13,336 nucleotides of DNA, taken from positions 1 to 13,336 of the forward strand of contig SKHA01000089.1 of assembly GCA_007117185.1 (NCBI GenBank), read 5' to 3'. This DNA comes from Spirochaeta sp. (GTDB taxonomy: Bacteria; Spirochaetota; Spirochaetia; DSM-27196; Alkalispirochaetaceae). The position numbers and the translations under genes are program-made. Positions 6,231 to 13,336 of the stretch are shown piece after piece. Every line of letters begins with the position of its first letter. Positions within the stretch are counted from its first letter, which is position 1. A model generated the notes under the pieces. It was given only the letters and a program-made list of their open reading frames with translations. It did not search any database and was not told the origin of the DNA.

Positions 6231-6551
6231 TCAGGAGAGGTGTGGCGTGACCAGCTGCAGAAACGTCTCTTTGGGCGCGGCGCCGATCTGCTGATCCACC
6301 ACTTTTCCGCCCTTGAAGAGCAGTACCGCCGGGATGCTGACAACGTTGTGCTCAGAGGCCAGGCTGGACTGGTCGTCCACGTTGATCCGCGCCACCACCA
6401 CCTTACCTTCCAGCTCCCCGGCGAGGTCCTGCAACACCGGCTCTATCATGCGGCAGGGCATGCACCAGTCCGCCCAGAAATCCACCAGGACGGGAAGATC
6501 CGCGTCGAGGACCTGCTCCTGAAAACTCTCTTGCGTTACGTCGATTACCAT
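6231..6551 (-). CDS. trxA: thioredoxin with variant WCMPC active site
   Basis: A single-domain cytosolic thioredoxin of 106 aa, the usual length (E. coli TrxA about 109), with no signal peptide. It has the fold hallmarks VLVDFWADWC with buried Asp24, the redox pair Cys30/Cys33, and the cis-proline Pro74 (VSIPAVLLFKGG). The active site is WCMPC instead of the near-universal WCGPC; the residues between the cysteines tune redox potential and partner choice, so its behaviour may differ from standard TrxA. SIPAV in place of the usual IPT is a second small deviation. The gene begins 14 nt after the trpA stop, apparently as the last gene of the trp operon. No good Shine-Dalgarno precedes its ATG, so translation may depend on ribosomes leaving trpA. 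The active site spacing is intact, so it is expected to be functional. Confidence 0.92.
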   Translation of the reverse strand: MVIDVTQESFQEQVLDADLPVLVDFWADWCMPCRMIEPVLQDLAGELEGKVVVARINVDDQSSLASEHNVVSIPAVLLFKGGKVVDQQIGAAPKETFLQLVTPHLS

Positions 6552-6565
6552 ACGGTGAGAGTACG

Positions 6566-7300
6566 TTACCCCGGCACCTGCGTCAATTGTCGCGTCAGCT
6601 CCAGGACGCTCTGGTAGGGGTCCTGATCACGCTGCTCAGCCTCCAGAACGGCGCGGACGTAGGCCGATCCAATCACCGCAGCGTGAGCGTGGGCGGTCAC
6701 CGCCTGTACCTGCTCGGCGGTAGAGATGCCGAATCCCGCGAGGACCCGGGCGCCCTGGCTGCCGAGCTCGCTGATGAAGGAGATGTTCTCCTCACCGATG
6801 GTGGTATGCGTGCCGGTAATGCCCCGACGCAGGGACGCGTAGATGTAGCGGCTGCGGGTACGGTGAACCAGGGCGATCCGATCCGGCGAGGCCCCCAGGG
6901 CGATTACCGGCAGGATGTTCACTCCGTAGCGCTCTCCGGCAGCGAAGAGCCCCTCGTCGGAGTCGATGGGGAGGTCCGGAACGATCAGCCCCTCAACACC
7001 GTGTTCCGCCGCGGCGGCGACAAAGCGATCCACCCCCCGGGCGTAAACCAGCCCGGCGTAGCTCATCAGGAAGACCGGCGCCGAGAGGGTGGCCACAAAC
7101 TCCCACCCCCGGTCCACGGTAAACCCCTGGGTCAGGGCGCGGGCGGTGGCTCCCTGGATCGCCGGGCCGTCGGCGGTGGGGTCGCTGTAGGGAAACTGGA
7201 CCTCGATATAAGCGGCACCTCCGTCGTGAAGGGCAGCGGCAACGCGGCGGGAGCGCTCCAGGTCGGGAAAGAAGGGGATCATGTGGGCCATTACGTTCAT
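6566..7300 (-). CDS. trpA: tryptophan synthase alpha chain
   Basis: TrpA cleaves indole-3-glycerol phosphate to indole and glyceraldehyde-3-phosphate and passes indole to TrpB through a tunnel. The 244-aa TIM barrel keeps the catalytic acids Glu33 (YIEVQFPYSDP) and Asp44 (TADGP), the active-site tyrosine Tyr154 (YIYASLRRGITG), and the loops FLMSYAGLVY and LIVPDLPIDSDE. It is about 25 residues shorter than the enterobacterial protein because it begins directly at the first beta strand (MNVMAHMIPFFPD), lacking the leading helix. No start codon lies further upstream in this frame, so the short N-terminus is real. The ATG overlaps the trpB stop as ATGA, with GAGG 7 nt before it. It acts as an alpha2-beta2 complex with the TrpB encoded next door. 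Confidence 0.95.
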   Translation of the reverse strand: MNVMAHMIPFFPDLERSRRVAAALHDGGAAYIEVQFPYSDPTADGPAIQGATARALTQGFTVDRGWEFVATLSAPVFLMSYAGLVYARGVDRFVAAAAEHGVEGLIVPDLPIDSDEGLFAAGERYGVNILPVIALGASPDRIALVHRTRSRYIYASLRRGITGTHTTIGEENISFISELGSQGARVLAGFGISTAEQVQAVTAHAHAAVIGSAYVRAVLEAEQRDQDPYQSVLELTRQLTQVPG

Positions 7301-8505
7301 TGTTCTGCCTCGCTCAACAGGTACTCCCGCCAGGGGCCGGGGGTCAGCTCCCGGGCGGTGATAAAGAGGTCCTTATCGCCGCGACCGCTCATGTTCACCA
7401 CCACCACCTGGTCCGGCGGGAGGGACCGGGCCAGCTGCATCGCCTGGTAGCCGCCGTGAGCGGACTCCAGGGCAAAGACCACCCCCTCGTTGCGGGCGAA
7501 GAACTGCACCGCCTCCAGGGCCTGGCGATCGGTGGCGCGGAGGTACTCCACCCTCCCGCTGGCTCCCAGCGACGCCAGTTGGGGGCCGATGCCGGGGTAG
7601 TCCAGCCCGGCGGAGACGGAATGGGTCTCCTGTACCTGTCCGTCGTCATCCAGGAGGAAGAGGGACTTGTACCCCTGGACGATGCCGGTGCGGCCCAGAC
7701 CGTTCATCCGCGCGGCGTGCTCGCCGGTGAGGGAGCCCCGGCCACCAGCTTCCACACCAACCAGCCGCGGCGCTGACCGCTCCAGCCAGGGGGAGAAAAA
7801 CCCGATCGCGTTGGAACCGCCGCCCACGCACGCTACCAGCACCGTTGGGGTGATCCCCCGTCCCTGAAGCTGCGCTTCCACCTCTTTACCCACCACGGAC
7901 TGAAACTCCCGCACCATGTCCGGGTACGGCGAGGGGCCCAGGGCGGAGCCGATGATGTAGTGGGTGGTATCGCAGCTGGCGGCCCAGTCCCGCAGCGCCT
8001 CGTTCACCGCGTCCTTGAGGGTGCGGGCTCCGGAGGTCACCGGCACCACGGTGGCCCCGAAGAGCTCCATCATGAAGACGTTGGGGCGCTGCCGGGCGAT
8101 ATCAACCTCGCCCATGTAGATGGTGCACTCAAGGCCCAGCTTGGCGCAGATCGCCGCGGTGGCCAGCCCGTGCTGCCCGGCACCGGTCTCGGCGATGATG
8201 CGGTGTTTTCCCAGGCGCTGCGCCAGCAGCGCCTGTCCCACCGCGTTGTTGATCTTGTGGGCGCCGGTGTTGGCCAGCCCCTCCAGTTTGATGTAGAGCT
8301 GCGCCCCACCCAGGGCGGCGGTGCTGTTGGCGGCGTAGAGCAGCGGGGTGGGCCGGCCGATGAACTCGTCCCGGAGCTGCCCCAGGGCGGCCCAGAACTC
8401 GCTATCCCGGACCGCCTCGTTGAACCCCTGATCCAGTTCATCCAGGGGCCCCCGCAGAACCTCGGCGACGTAGCGGCCTCCGAATTCACCAAAATATCCG
8501 TTCAT
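7297..8505 (-). CDS. trpB: tryptophan synthase beta chain
   Basis: TrpB is the PLP enzyme that condenses indole with serine to give tryptophan. The 402-aa protein starts MNGYFGEFGGRYV, the normal family start. PLP lysine Lys84 lies in GAHKINNA, the catalytic Glu106 in AETGAGQHG, the phosphate-binding loop is GGGSNAIG, and the C-terminal serine motif is NMSGRGDKD. It is a TrpB1-type subunit that partners TrpA. The segment just before the PLP lysine reads LEGLANTGAHK where most homologues have a form like REDLNHTGAHK, a local deviation at otherwise conserved positions. The ATG at 8505 is chosen over longer readings because it has GGAGGAG 8 nt upstream, overlaps the trpCF stop (ATGA), and starts exactly at the family start. 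Confidence 0.96.
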   Translation of the reverse strand: MNGYFGEFGGRYVAEVLRGPLDELDQGFNEAVRDSEFWAALGQLRDEFIGRPTPLLYAANSTAALGGAQLYIKLEGLANTGAHKINNAVGQALLAQRLGKHRIIAETGAGQHGLATAAICAKLGLECTIYMGEVDIARQRPNVFMMELFGATVVPVTSGARTLKDAVNEALRDWAASCDTTHYIIGSALGPSPYPDMVREFQSVVGKEVEAQLQGRGITPTVLVACVGGGSNAIGFFSPWLERSAPRLVGVEAGGRGSLTGEHAARMNGLGRTGIVQGYKSLFLLDDDGQVQETHSVSAGLDYPGIGPQLASLGASGRVEYLRATDRQALEAVQFFARNEGVVFALESAHGGYQAMQLARSLPPDQVVVVNMSGRGDKDLFITARELTPGPWREYLLSEAEQ

Positions 8506-10121
8506 CCGTCTTTCTCCTCCATCGACTCTGTAGGCAGCGCTGCGAAGAACGCCTTCAGCAGGGCGGGGTCTTTCCTTCCAGGGGCGCTCTCCAGGCGGCT
8601 GGAGGCGTCGATCAGCTCGGGGTTCCACCGCCGGACCACCGCAGCAACGTTGTCCGGGGCCAGCCCGCCGGCCAACCACAACCCGGTCTGACTGCGGGCG
8701 GCCAACTCATCAATCACAGCCTGCACCACTTCCCCGGAAACGGGAAGTCCCGTTCCCCCGGCAAGATCCGGGTGAAAGGCGTCAATGAGCATCCGGGGAC
8801 CTCGATTTTCGGCCACAGCGGCGACGGCCCGGGCGGGATCGGCGGGACGGCACGCTTTGTACCAGGGCCACCCGAAGGTGGGGGCGAGGTGTGGCGGCGC
8901 GTCGCCGTGGAGCTGCAGCGCCCCCAGGTGGCCCTCCGCCAGGTCGCTTTGGGCGCGCTGGAGCAGTTCTGTCCGCTCGGTCCCCGTTTCGCCAGGGTCT
9001 GCCGGTTCCACCACCACCCCCACAAGGGGCACGGCGATCTCCGGCGGGATCCGACGGCGCAGCTCCTGTGCGAGCCCCGGGGGGGCCTGCCGGGGTGAGG
9101 GGGCGTAGATCAGCCCAAGCAGGTCCGCCCCCAGCTCCAGAGCGCGCAGCGCGTCGTCAGCGCTGGTAATGCCGCAGATTTTCACCAGGGGGCGCGCGGT
9201 GTTGGCGCGCCCGGTGGTGCCGCGCCCGACGGACTGGCGGTAGCTCTGGCGGCGCCGGGCCAGGTGCACCCAGAACGGCACCGTGCCGGTTGTGGATTCC
9301 GCTGCGACCGGGTTCCGCGAGCCATCTGCACCAGCCATAACCGCCAGGATCTCCGGAATCCGCCGGGGCTCCTTGACCACCGCCTCTCCTACCAGCAGCG
9401 AATCAAAGCGACCCTGCCGGGCCAGGCGCGCCTCATCGGCGCCGAAAACCCCCGACTCGAAGACCACCGTTGCGGGCCAGTCGATTCGTGCCCGCAGCGC
9501 AAGGGGGGTCAGCAGGTCCACGGTGAAGGTGCGCAGGTCCCGGGCGTTGATCCCCACCAGCGGCGGCGCCAGAGCCCGTATGCTCTCCAGCTCCGCCAGG
9601 GTGTGCACCTCAACCAGCGCCGCCAGCCCGCGCTCTGTGGCAGCGCGGTGCAACCGCTGCAGCTCCGCAGGCTCCAGAATAGCCGCGATCAGCAGGACTG
9701 CGTCGGCTCCCGCCCGCCAGGCGATCTCCAGGTCTTCCTCGGTCAGCAGAAAATCCTTCCGGAGAACAGCCACGGCAGGGAAGGCGTGACGTACCGCCAC
9801 AAGGTCGGCAAGGGAGCCGGAGAAGTGATCCTGTTCGGTGAGGACGCTCACCGCCTGCGCCCCGGCCTCGGTGTATCTGCGGCTCTGGGTCACCGGATCC
9901 AACCCCTCGGCGATATCCCCCCGGGAAGGGCTGCGCCGCTTTATTTCGCACACCAGGGGCCCCGGGAAGGGCCGGATCTGCGCCCCTCCCAGCCGCTCCC
10001 CCGGAGGCAGCACCAGCCCCTGGGCAGCGCCGTCACCAGCTCCGCTGCCGGCAAGACGCTCCCGCCGGCGGGCGACGATGCGCCTGAGCACGTCCGGGGT
10101 ATCCCGCCGGTGGGAGGTCAT
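8502..10121 (-). CDS. trpCF: fused indole-3-glycerol-phosphate synthase / phosphoribosylanthranilate isomerase
   Basis: A two-domain enzyme for consecutive steps: the C-terminal TrpF isomerises phosphoribosylanthranilate, and the N-terminal TrpC closes the ring to indole-3-glycerol phosphate. TrpC (about 1-265) shows CEIKRRSPSRG with Glu59 and Lys61, VLRKDFLL, LVEVHTLAELE, GINARDLRTF and the ESG phosphate site. TrpF (about 312-535) shows KICGIT with catalytic Cys316, LQLHGDAPP, LIDAFHPDLAGGTG with catalytic Asp447, AGGLAPDNV, and IDASSRLES-PGRKD. In that last motif the usual SSG is SSR. A linker of about 45 residues, rich in Arg, Thr and Gly, joins the domains and is longer than in E. coli TrpCF. 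The domain order is the same as in E. coli. The gene overlaps trpGD by one base (TGATG) and trpB by four (ATGA). Upstream GAGG is distant (10 nt), so coupling to trpGD is likely. Confidence 0.94.
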   Translation of the reverse strand: MTSHRRDTPDVLRRIVARRRERLAGSGAGDGAAQGLVLPPGERLGGAQIRPFPGPLVCEIKRRSPSRGDIAEGLDPVTQSRRYTEAGAQAVSVLTEQDHFSGSLADLVAVRHAFPAVAVLRKDFLLTEEDLEIAWRAGADAVLLIAAILEPAELQRLHRAATERGLAALVEVHTLAELESIRALAPPLVGINARDLRTFTVDLLTPLALRARIDWPATVVFESGVFGADEARLARQGRFDSLLVGEAVVKEPRRIPEILAVMAGADGSRNPVAAESTTGTVPFWVHLARRRQSYRQSVGRGTTGRANTARPLVKICGITSADDALRALELGADLLGLIYAPSPRQAPPGLAQELRRRIPPEIAVPLVGVVVEPADPGETGTERTELLQRAQSDLAEGHLGALQLHGDAPPHLAPTFGWPWYKACRPADPARAVAAVAENRGPRMLIDAFHPDLAGGTGLPVSGEVVQAVIDELAARSQTGLWLAGGLAPDNVAAVVRRWNPELIDASSRLESAPGRKDPALLKAFFAALPTESMEEKDG

Positions 10122-11794
10122 CAGGAAGTCGCCTCGATGACGCTGAGGAGCGTCCGGGTTGTCCGCCCCTCTTCCAGCGCCCGCATAGCCTGCTCCACCC
10201 CGTCCTGGATCGTTTGGACCAGGCCGTAGATCTTCAGGGCCGCCGCGGCATTCAACACCACCGCGTCGTGCAAAGCCGCCAGGGGCGCGTTGACAATCCC
10301 CTCCGGGCCAAGGCCGTTGTCGCCGTCCAGAAGAAGTCGGGCCACCGCGGCGTTCTCCTCGGCGCTGCCACCGCGCATCGCACTGGCGGAGTGCATCCGC
10401 AGTCCGTAGTTGTCCGGTTGTACCATGAAGTCGTCAAACTCGGCGCGTTCCAGCCGCTGATCCGGGTCCTCCTCGTCGCGGCCGGGCCCGGAGAAGGAGA
10501 TCACCCGGGTGGGAGCGCAAACGCTGATCTCGTCCTGTCCGTCCAGGCCGTGGACCACCATTCCCCGGCGGATTCCCAGGCGCACCGCCGCTTCGGCGAC
10601 AACCTGCATGTACTTCTCCGAGAAGACGCCGATGAGCTGATACTCCGCCCCGGCGGGGTTCACCAGCGGCCCCAGGAGGTTCATGATCGACTTGATCCCC
10701 AGCTGCCGCCGGGCAGGCCCGGCAAAACGCATCGCCCCGTGGTACAACGGCGCGAAGAGAAAGGCAAAGTTGGCCGTATTCAGCGACGTCGCCGCCTGCT
10801 CCGGGGTGATCTCGATGCCGATCCCCAGGGCGCGATAGAAATCGGCGCTGCCGCTGCGGCTGCTGATGGCGCGGTTGCCGTGCTTTGCCACCACCGCCCC
10901 GCAGGACGCCGCCACCAGCGCGGTGAGGGAGGATATGTTGAACGTCCCCAACCCGTCTCCACCGGTGCCACATGTGTCCAGCAGAGGCTTGTGCAGGGAC
11001 TGCTCCACCGTCAGGGGAACCCGCTTGCGCTGCAGCACCTGGGCACACCCGGCGATCTCCCGGGAGGTAATTCCCTTGGCGTTGAGGGCCACCAGAAAGC
11101 CAGCGATCTGGGCGTCGGTGAGGTTACCGTCGGTCAGCTCTTCCATGAATCCGGCGGCCTCTTCCTGGGAGAGGGAGTTTCCGTCGATCAGACGCTCCAG
11201 CCAGATCCGCGGCTGGAACGGCTCCCGCCGGTAGTTGAGAAAGTTGGCCAGCAGCTTCATCCCCTCTTCGCTGCCGATGGACTCGGGGTGGAACTGCACC
11301 CCTTCAATCGGCAGGGTGCGGTGACGCAGCCCCATGATCTCACCGTCGCCGGAGCGGGCGGTAATCTCCAGCTCCGCAGGCAGGGTCTCCTCGCTCACCG
11401 CCAGGGAGTGGTAGCGGACAAATTCCGTGGGGGAATCGATGGAGCGGAAGAGCCCCTTCCCGTCCACGGTGATGCGGTCGGTCTTTCCGTGGACGATCTG
11501 CCTGGCGCTGACAATATCCCCGCCAAAGGCTTCGCCGATCGCCTGATGGCCCAGACAGACACCCAGGATCGGAACCTCTTCGGAAAACCGGCGAATCACC
11601 TCCACGGAGATCCCCGCATCAGCGGGCCGTCCCGGCCCCGGAGAGATGACGATGCGGGAGGGGTTCATCGCCCGGACATCTTCCAGGGAGATCGCGTCGT
11701 TTCTCACCACCCGCACCTCCTCGCTGGTGAGCTGAGAGAGGTACTGAAAGAGGTTATGGGTGAAGGAATCGTAATTGTCGATCAGGAGTATCAC
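10121..11794 (-). CDS. trpGD: fused anthranilate synthase glutaminase / anthranilate phosphoribosyltransferase
   Basis: The N-terminal TrpG (about 1-190) is a class I glutamine amidotransferase that feeds ammonia to TrpE. It has LIDNYDSF, ISPGPGRP, the nucleophile Cys80 in GVCLGHQA, and the His169/Glu171 pair in FHPES. The C-terminal TrpD (about 195-557) transfers phosphoribose to anthranilate. It has DTCGTGGDG (273-281), TFNIS, KHGNRAISS (304-312) and NLLGPLVNPA. The same fusion is known from E. coli TrpD. The total length, 557 aa, is close to the two domains combined with almost no linker. The start is GTG with GGAGGT 6 nt upstream, and it overlaps the trpE stop as GTGA. The glutaminase must pair with the TrpE encoded immediately before it. 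Confidence 0.96.
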   Translation of the reverse strand: MILLIDNYDSFTHNLFQYLSQLTSEEVRVVRNDAISLEDVRAMNPSRIVISPGPGRPADAGISVEVIRRFSEEVPILGVCLGHQAIGEAFGGDIVSARQIVHGKTDRITVDGKGLFRSIDSPTEFVRYHSLAVSEETLPAELEITARSGDGEIMGLRHRTLPIEGVQFHPESIGSEEGMKLLANFLNYRREPFQPRIWLERLIDGNSLSQEEAAGFMEELTDGNLTDAQIAGFLVALNAKGITSREIAGCAQVLQRKRVPLTVEQSLHKPLLDTCGTGGDGLGTFNISSLTALVAASCGAVVAKHGNRAISSRSGSADFYRALGIGIEITPEQAATSLNTANFAFLFAPLYHGAMRFAGPARRQLGIKSIMNLLGPLVNPAGAEYQLIGVFSEKYMQVVAEAAVRLGIRRGMVVHGLDGQDEISVCAPTRVISFSGPGRDEEDPDQRLERAEFDDFMVQPDNYGLRMHSASAMRGGSAEENAAVARLLLDGDNGLGPEGIVNAPLAALHDAVVLNAAAALKIYGLVQTIQDGVEQAMRALEEGRTTRTLLSVIEATS

Positions 11795-13305
11795 AGCTCC
11801 ACCTCCATCCCCACCGCCCGGAGAAGGGCGGAGAGTTTTTCATTGGTCTCGACGTATTCGCGCTCGGGTTTGGAGTCGTAGACTATTCCGGCGCCCGCTT
11901 GCAGGATCAGCTCGTCCCGGATCCGCAGCCCGGCGCGAATGGTGATGCAGCTGTCCAGGTTGCCCCCCGGCTCGACGTAGGCCACCACCCCGGCGTAGAA
12001 CCCCCGTGGCAGCGCCTCGATGGCGCTGAGGGTCTCCATCGCCTGAATCTTGGGGGCTCCGCTCACCGTCCCTGCGGGGAAGGTAGCCCGGAGCGCGTCG
12101 ATGCCGGTCTTGCCCTCGGCCAGGCGCCCCTCTACCTGACTTACGATGTGCATCACCCGGGAGTAACGCTCGATGGCGTGATAGTCCGTCACCTTTACCG
12201 ACCCGGGTTCGCACACTCGTCCCAGATCGTTCCGGGCCAGGTCCACCAGCATCAGGTGCTCTGCCAGCTCCTTTCCATCAGCCAGCAGCTCTTTCTCCAG
12301 CGCCAGGTCCTCCTGAGGGGTATTACCCCGCCGGCGCGTTCCAGCGATGGGGCGCATGGTGGCGCTGCCCTCCTTTACCCGGACGTGCATCTCCGGTGAG
12401 GCAGCAAAGAGCTGGAAGTCATCGAAGTCCAGGTACACCAGGTACGGCGCCGGGTTGGCCGAGCGCAGCCGCCGGTACGCCTCAAGGGCGGGCATCTCGG
12501 TGCGGATACGCTGCCGCCGGGAAAGCACCCCCTGCAACAGGTTGCCCTCCACGATCTCGTTCTTGATCTTGCGTACGCCCTGCTCAAACCGCTCCCGGTC
12601 GGTGGGGTCGTACACCGCCTCCACGGGGTAGTTCTGTCCCGCCCCCTGGAGGTAGTTGAAGTTGAGATCGTGGATCTGCTCCTCGGTCTGGCGCAGCGCC
12701 GCCTCGAGGTCGATGGATCGTTCGCGATAGTTGAGGCCGATGAGGTACAAAAGGTCGCTGTAGTGGTCAAAGATGATCAGTACGTGGCCGAAGAGAAACA
12801 TCGCCTCGGGGATACCCACCGGATCGGGGTGTGAGGCCAGGTTCACTGTGTCGCAGCGCCGGGCAAACTCCCACCCCAGGTAGCCGATCCCCCCGGCGGG
12901 AAAGGGAAAGTCCTGCTTTGGCGCCTGGTGCTGGTCGGCGAAGTAGGTCAGGACGTCCAGGATGTCCCGGGCACGGCTTTTGATCCGATATCGCCGGTCT
13001 CCGTCGTCAAAATAGACACCGCTGTCGCGCTGGAAGACCCTGAACGCCTCGCGCACCACCAGGAGTGAGTACCGGGCCCGGCCGCCGTCGAAGGTGGCCG
13101 ACTCCAGGACCGCCTTCACCTTGAGCTTCCGCGCCAGCGCGTAGGGGGTAAAACGTTCTCCCGAGAGAACCTTGATGAAGGTGGACTTGCCGGCGCCGTT
13201 GGCACCGATCACACCGTAGCAGTTTCCTGGCGTGAACTTGATGTTGACGTCCCGGAAAAGGACACGGTTTCCAAATGAAAGGGTGATATCGTTGGCACTG
13301 ATCAT
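11791..13305 (-). CDS. trpE: chimeric ORF: ABC-F ATPase N-terminus joined to anthranilate synthase component I
   Basis: Residues about 51-504 are TrpE, which makes anthranilate from chorismate and ammonia with TrpG. Visible are the feedback-site motif VLES (66-69) and NPAPY (284-288), IAGTRRRG (320-327), DLARNDLGRV (355-364), His386, TVSGAPK (413-419) and GAGIVYDS (471-478). Residues 1-50 are not TrpE. They match the start of an ABC-F ATPase, with LSFGNRVLF, FTPGNCYGVIGANGAGKST (complete Walker A, 34-42) and IKVLSGE. The switch is abrupt at residue 50/51, with no linker and with loss of the usual first 20-30 residues of TrpE. No Walker B or signature motif follows, so the N-terminal part cannot be an ATPase. 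The frame is open across the join. The start has AAGGA 9 nt upstream, appropriate for the ABC-F gene. Either a real fusion or an assembly chimera is possible; the TrpE identity itself is secure. Confidence 0.85.
   Translation of the reverse strand: MISANDITLSFGNRVLFRDVNIKFTPGNCYGVIGANGAGKSTFIKVLSGERFTPYALARKLKVKAVLESATFDGGRARYSLLVVREAFRVFQRDSGVYFDDGDRRYRIKSRARDILDVLTYFADQHQAPKQDFPFPAGGIGYLGWEFARRCDTVNLASHPDPVGIPEAMFLFGHVLIIFDHYSDLLYLIGLNYRERSIDLEAALRQTEEQIHDLNFNYLQGAGQNYPVEAVYDPTDRERFEQGVRKIKNEIVEGNLLQGVLSRRQRIRTEMPALEAYRRLRSANPAPYLVYLDFDDFQLFAASPEMHVRVKEGSATMRPIAGTRRRGNTPQEDLALEKELLADGKELAEHLMLVDLARNDLGRVCEPGSVKVTDYHAIERYSRVMHIVSQVEGRLAEGKTGIDALRATFPAGTVSGAPKIQAMETLSAIEALPRGFYAGVVAYVEPGGNLDSCITIRAGLRIRDELILQAGAGIVYDSKPEREYVETNEKLSALLRAVGMEVEL
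13155..13170. repeat. inverted repeat at the ABC-F/trpE junction
   Basis: GTTCTC-CCGA-GAGAAC is a perfect inverted repeat with 6-bp arms and a 4-bp spacer. The end of one arm coincides with the point where the protein changes from ABC-F to TrpE. It could have promoted a deletion or rearrangement, or could be chance. Confidence 0.4.
13156..13305 (-). pseudogene. 5' fragment of an ABC-F family ATPase gene
   Basis: Fifty codons that begin an ABC-F (duplicated ATPase, ribosome-associated) protein: start codon, own ribosome site (AAGGA at 13319-13315), first beta strands and Walker A. The coding sequence stops resembling ABC-F after LSGE and continues as trpE. The remainder of both ATPase domains is absent from the window. 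Base composition is slightly less GC-rich than in the trp genes, consistent with a separate origin, though this is weak evidence over 150 bp. Confidence 0.75.
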
Positions 13306-13336
13306 TGCGTGAATTCCTTGTTATGTGGCGGGCGAC

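Noticed and set aside
8506..8679. Longer trpB start giving 58 extra residues
   Set aside because: The extension lies inside trpCF coding sequence in another frame. The ATG at 8505 has a strong ribosome site and matches the normal TrpB start.
9264..10229. A 321-codon plus-strand open frame opposite trpCF
   Set aside because: Antisense shadow of a conserved enzyme; composition is low-complexity Arg/Gln/Pro and no ribosome site supports it.
10214..11881. A 555-codon plus-strand open frame opposite trpGD and the end of trpE
   Set aside because: It is antisense to well-conserved trp enzymes, its translation has no recognisable motifs and is rich in Gly, Arg, His and Gln as expected from the complement of GC-biased codons.
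1..13336. CRISPR arrays, tRNA or rRNA genes, insertion sequences, defence or secretion systems
   Set aside because: No regularly spaced repeats, cloverleaf-like sequences, transposase motifs or paired terminal repeats were seen; apart from the ABC-F/trpE join the window is ordinary metabolic gene content.

Overview
The window is a GC-rich, gene-dense bacterial segment with almost no non-coding DNA: ten protein genes, no RNA genes, no mobile elements and no CRISPR. A lipoprotein with a clear lipobox and an exported small protein suggest a Gram-negative-type (diderm) envelope. Several protein flavours (a long eukaryote-like aminopeptidase P, a lamin-tail lipoprotein, a Crp-type gene beside glmS) would suit a GC-rich free-living spirochaete, but that is an impression, not a demonstration.

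Layout. (1) Bases 1-167 are a non-coding leader with several inverted repeats. They precede pepP (Xaa-Pro aminopeptidase, M24B, plus strand, 168-2012), whose ATG has no Shine-Dalgarno. (2) A minus-strand cluster at 2013-5024 is read crp-like regulator, then glmS, then a small exported protein of unknown function. Its last stop codon abuts the pepP stop back to back. (3) Bases 5025-5175 form a divergent regulatory region with a good promoter and operator-like palindromes for the crp-like gene. A hairpin there could mask the ribosome binding site of the plus-strand lipoprotein (5176-6210), which has an Ig-like and a lamin-tail-like domain. (4) From 13305 down to 6231 runs a minus-strand tryptophan operon: trpE, trpG-trpD fusion, trpC-trpF fusion, trpB, trpA, then a thioredoxin. 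Together the trp products turn chorismate into tryptophan. The junctions overlap by 1-4 nt, so translation is probably coupled throughout.

The most unusual object is the first gene of the trp operon. Its reading frame starts with about 50 residues of an ABC-F type ATPase (ribosome binding site, start codon and Walker A motif), then continues in frame, with no linker, into anthranilate synthase component I lacking its usual N-terminal segment. The join is at about 13155, at the edge of a perfect 6-bp inverted repeat and only about 180 bp from the window end. It is either a real gene fusion or deletion that placed trpE under ABC-F start signals, or an assembly chimera. The sequence alone cannot decide, so the true trp promoter, leader and trpE start should be treated as unknown.

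Secondary points of interest are a thioredoxin with a WCMPC active site ending the trp operon, a candidate autoregulatory N6-spaced palindrome at the start of the Crp-like gene, a possibly leaderless pepP, and a short-N-terminus TrpA.
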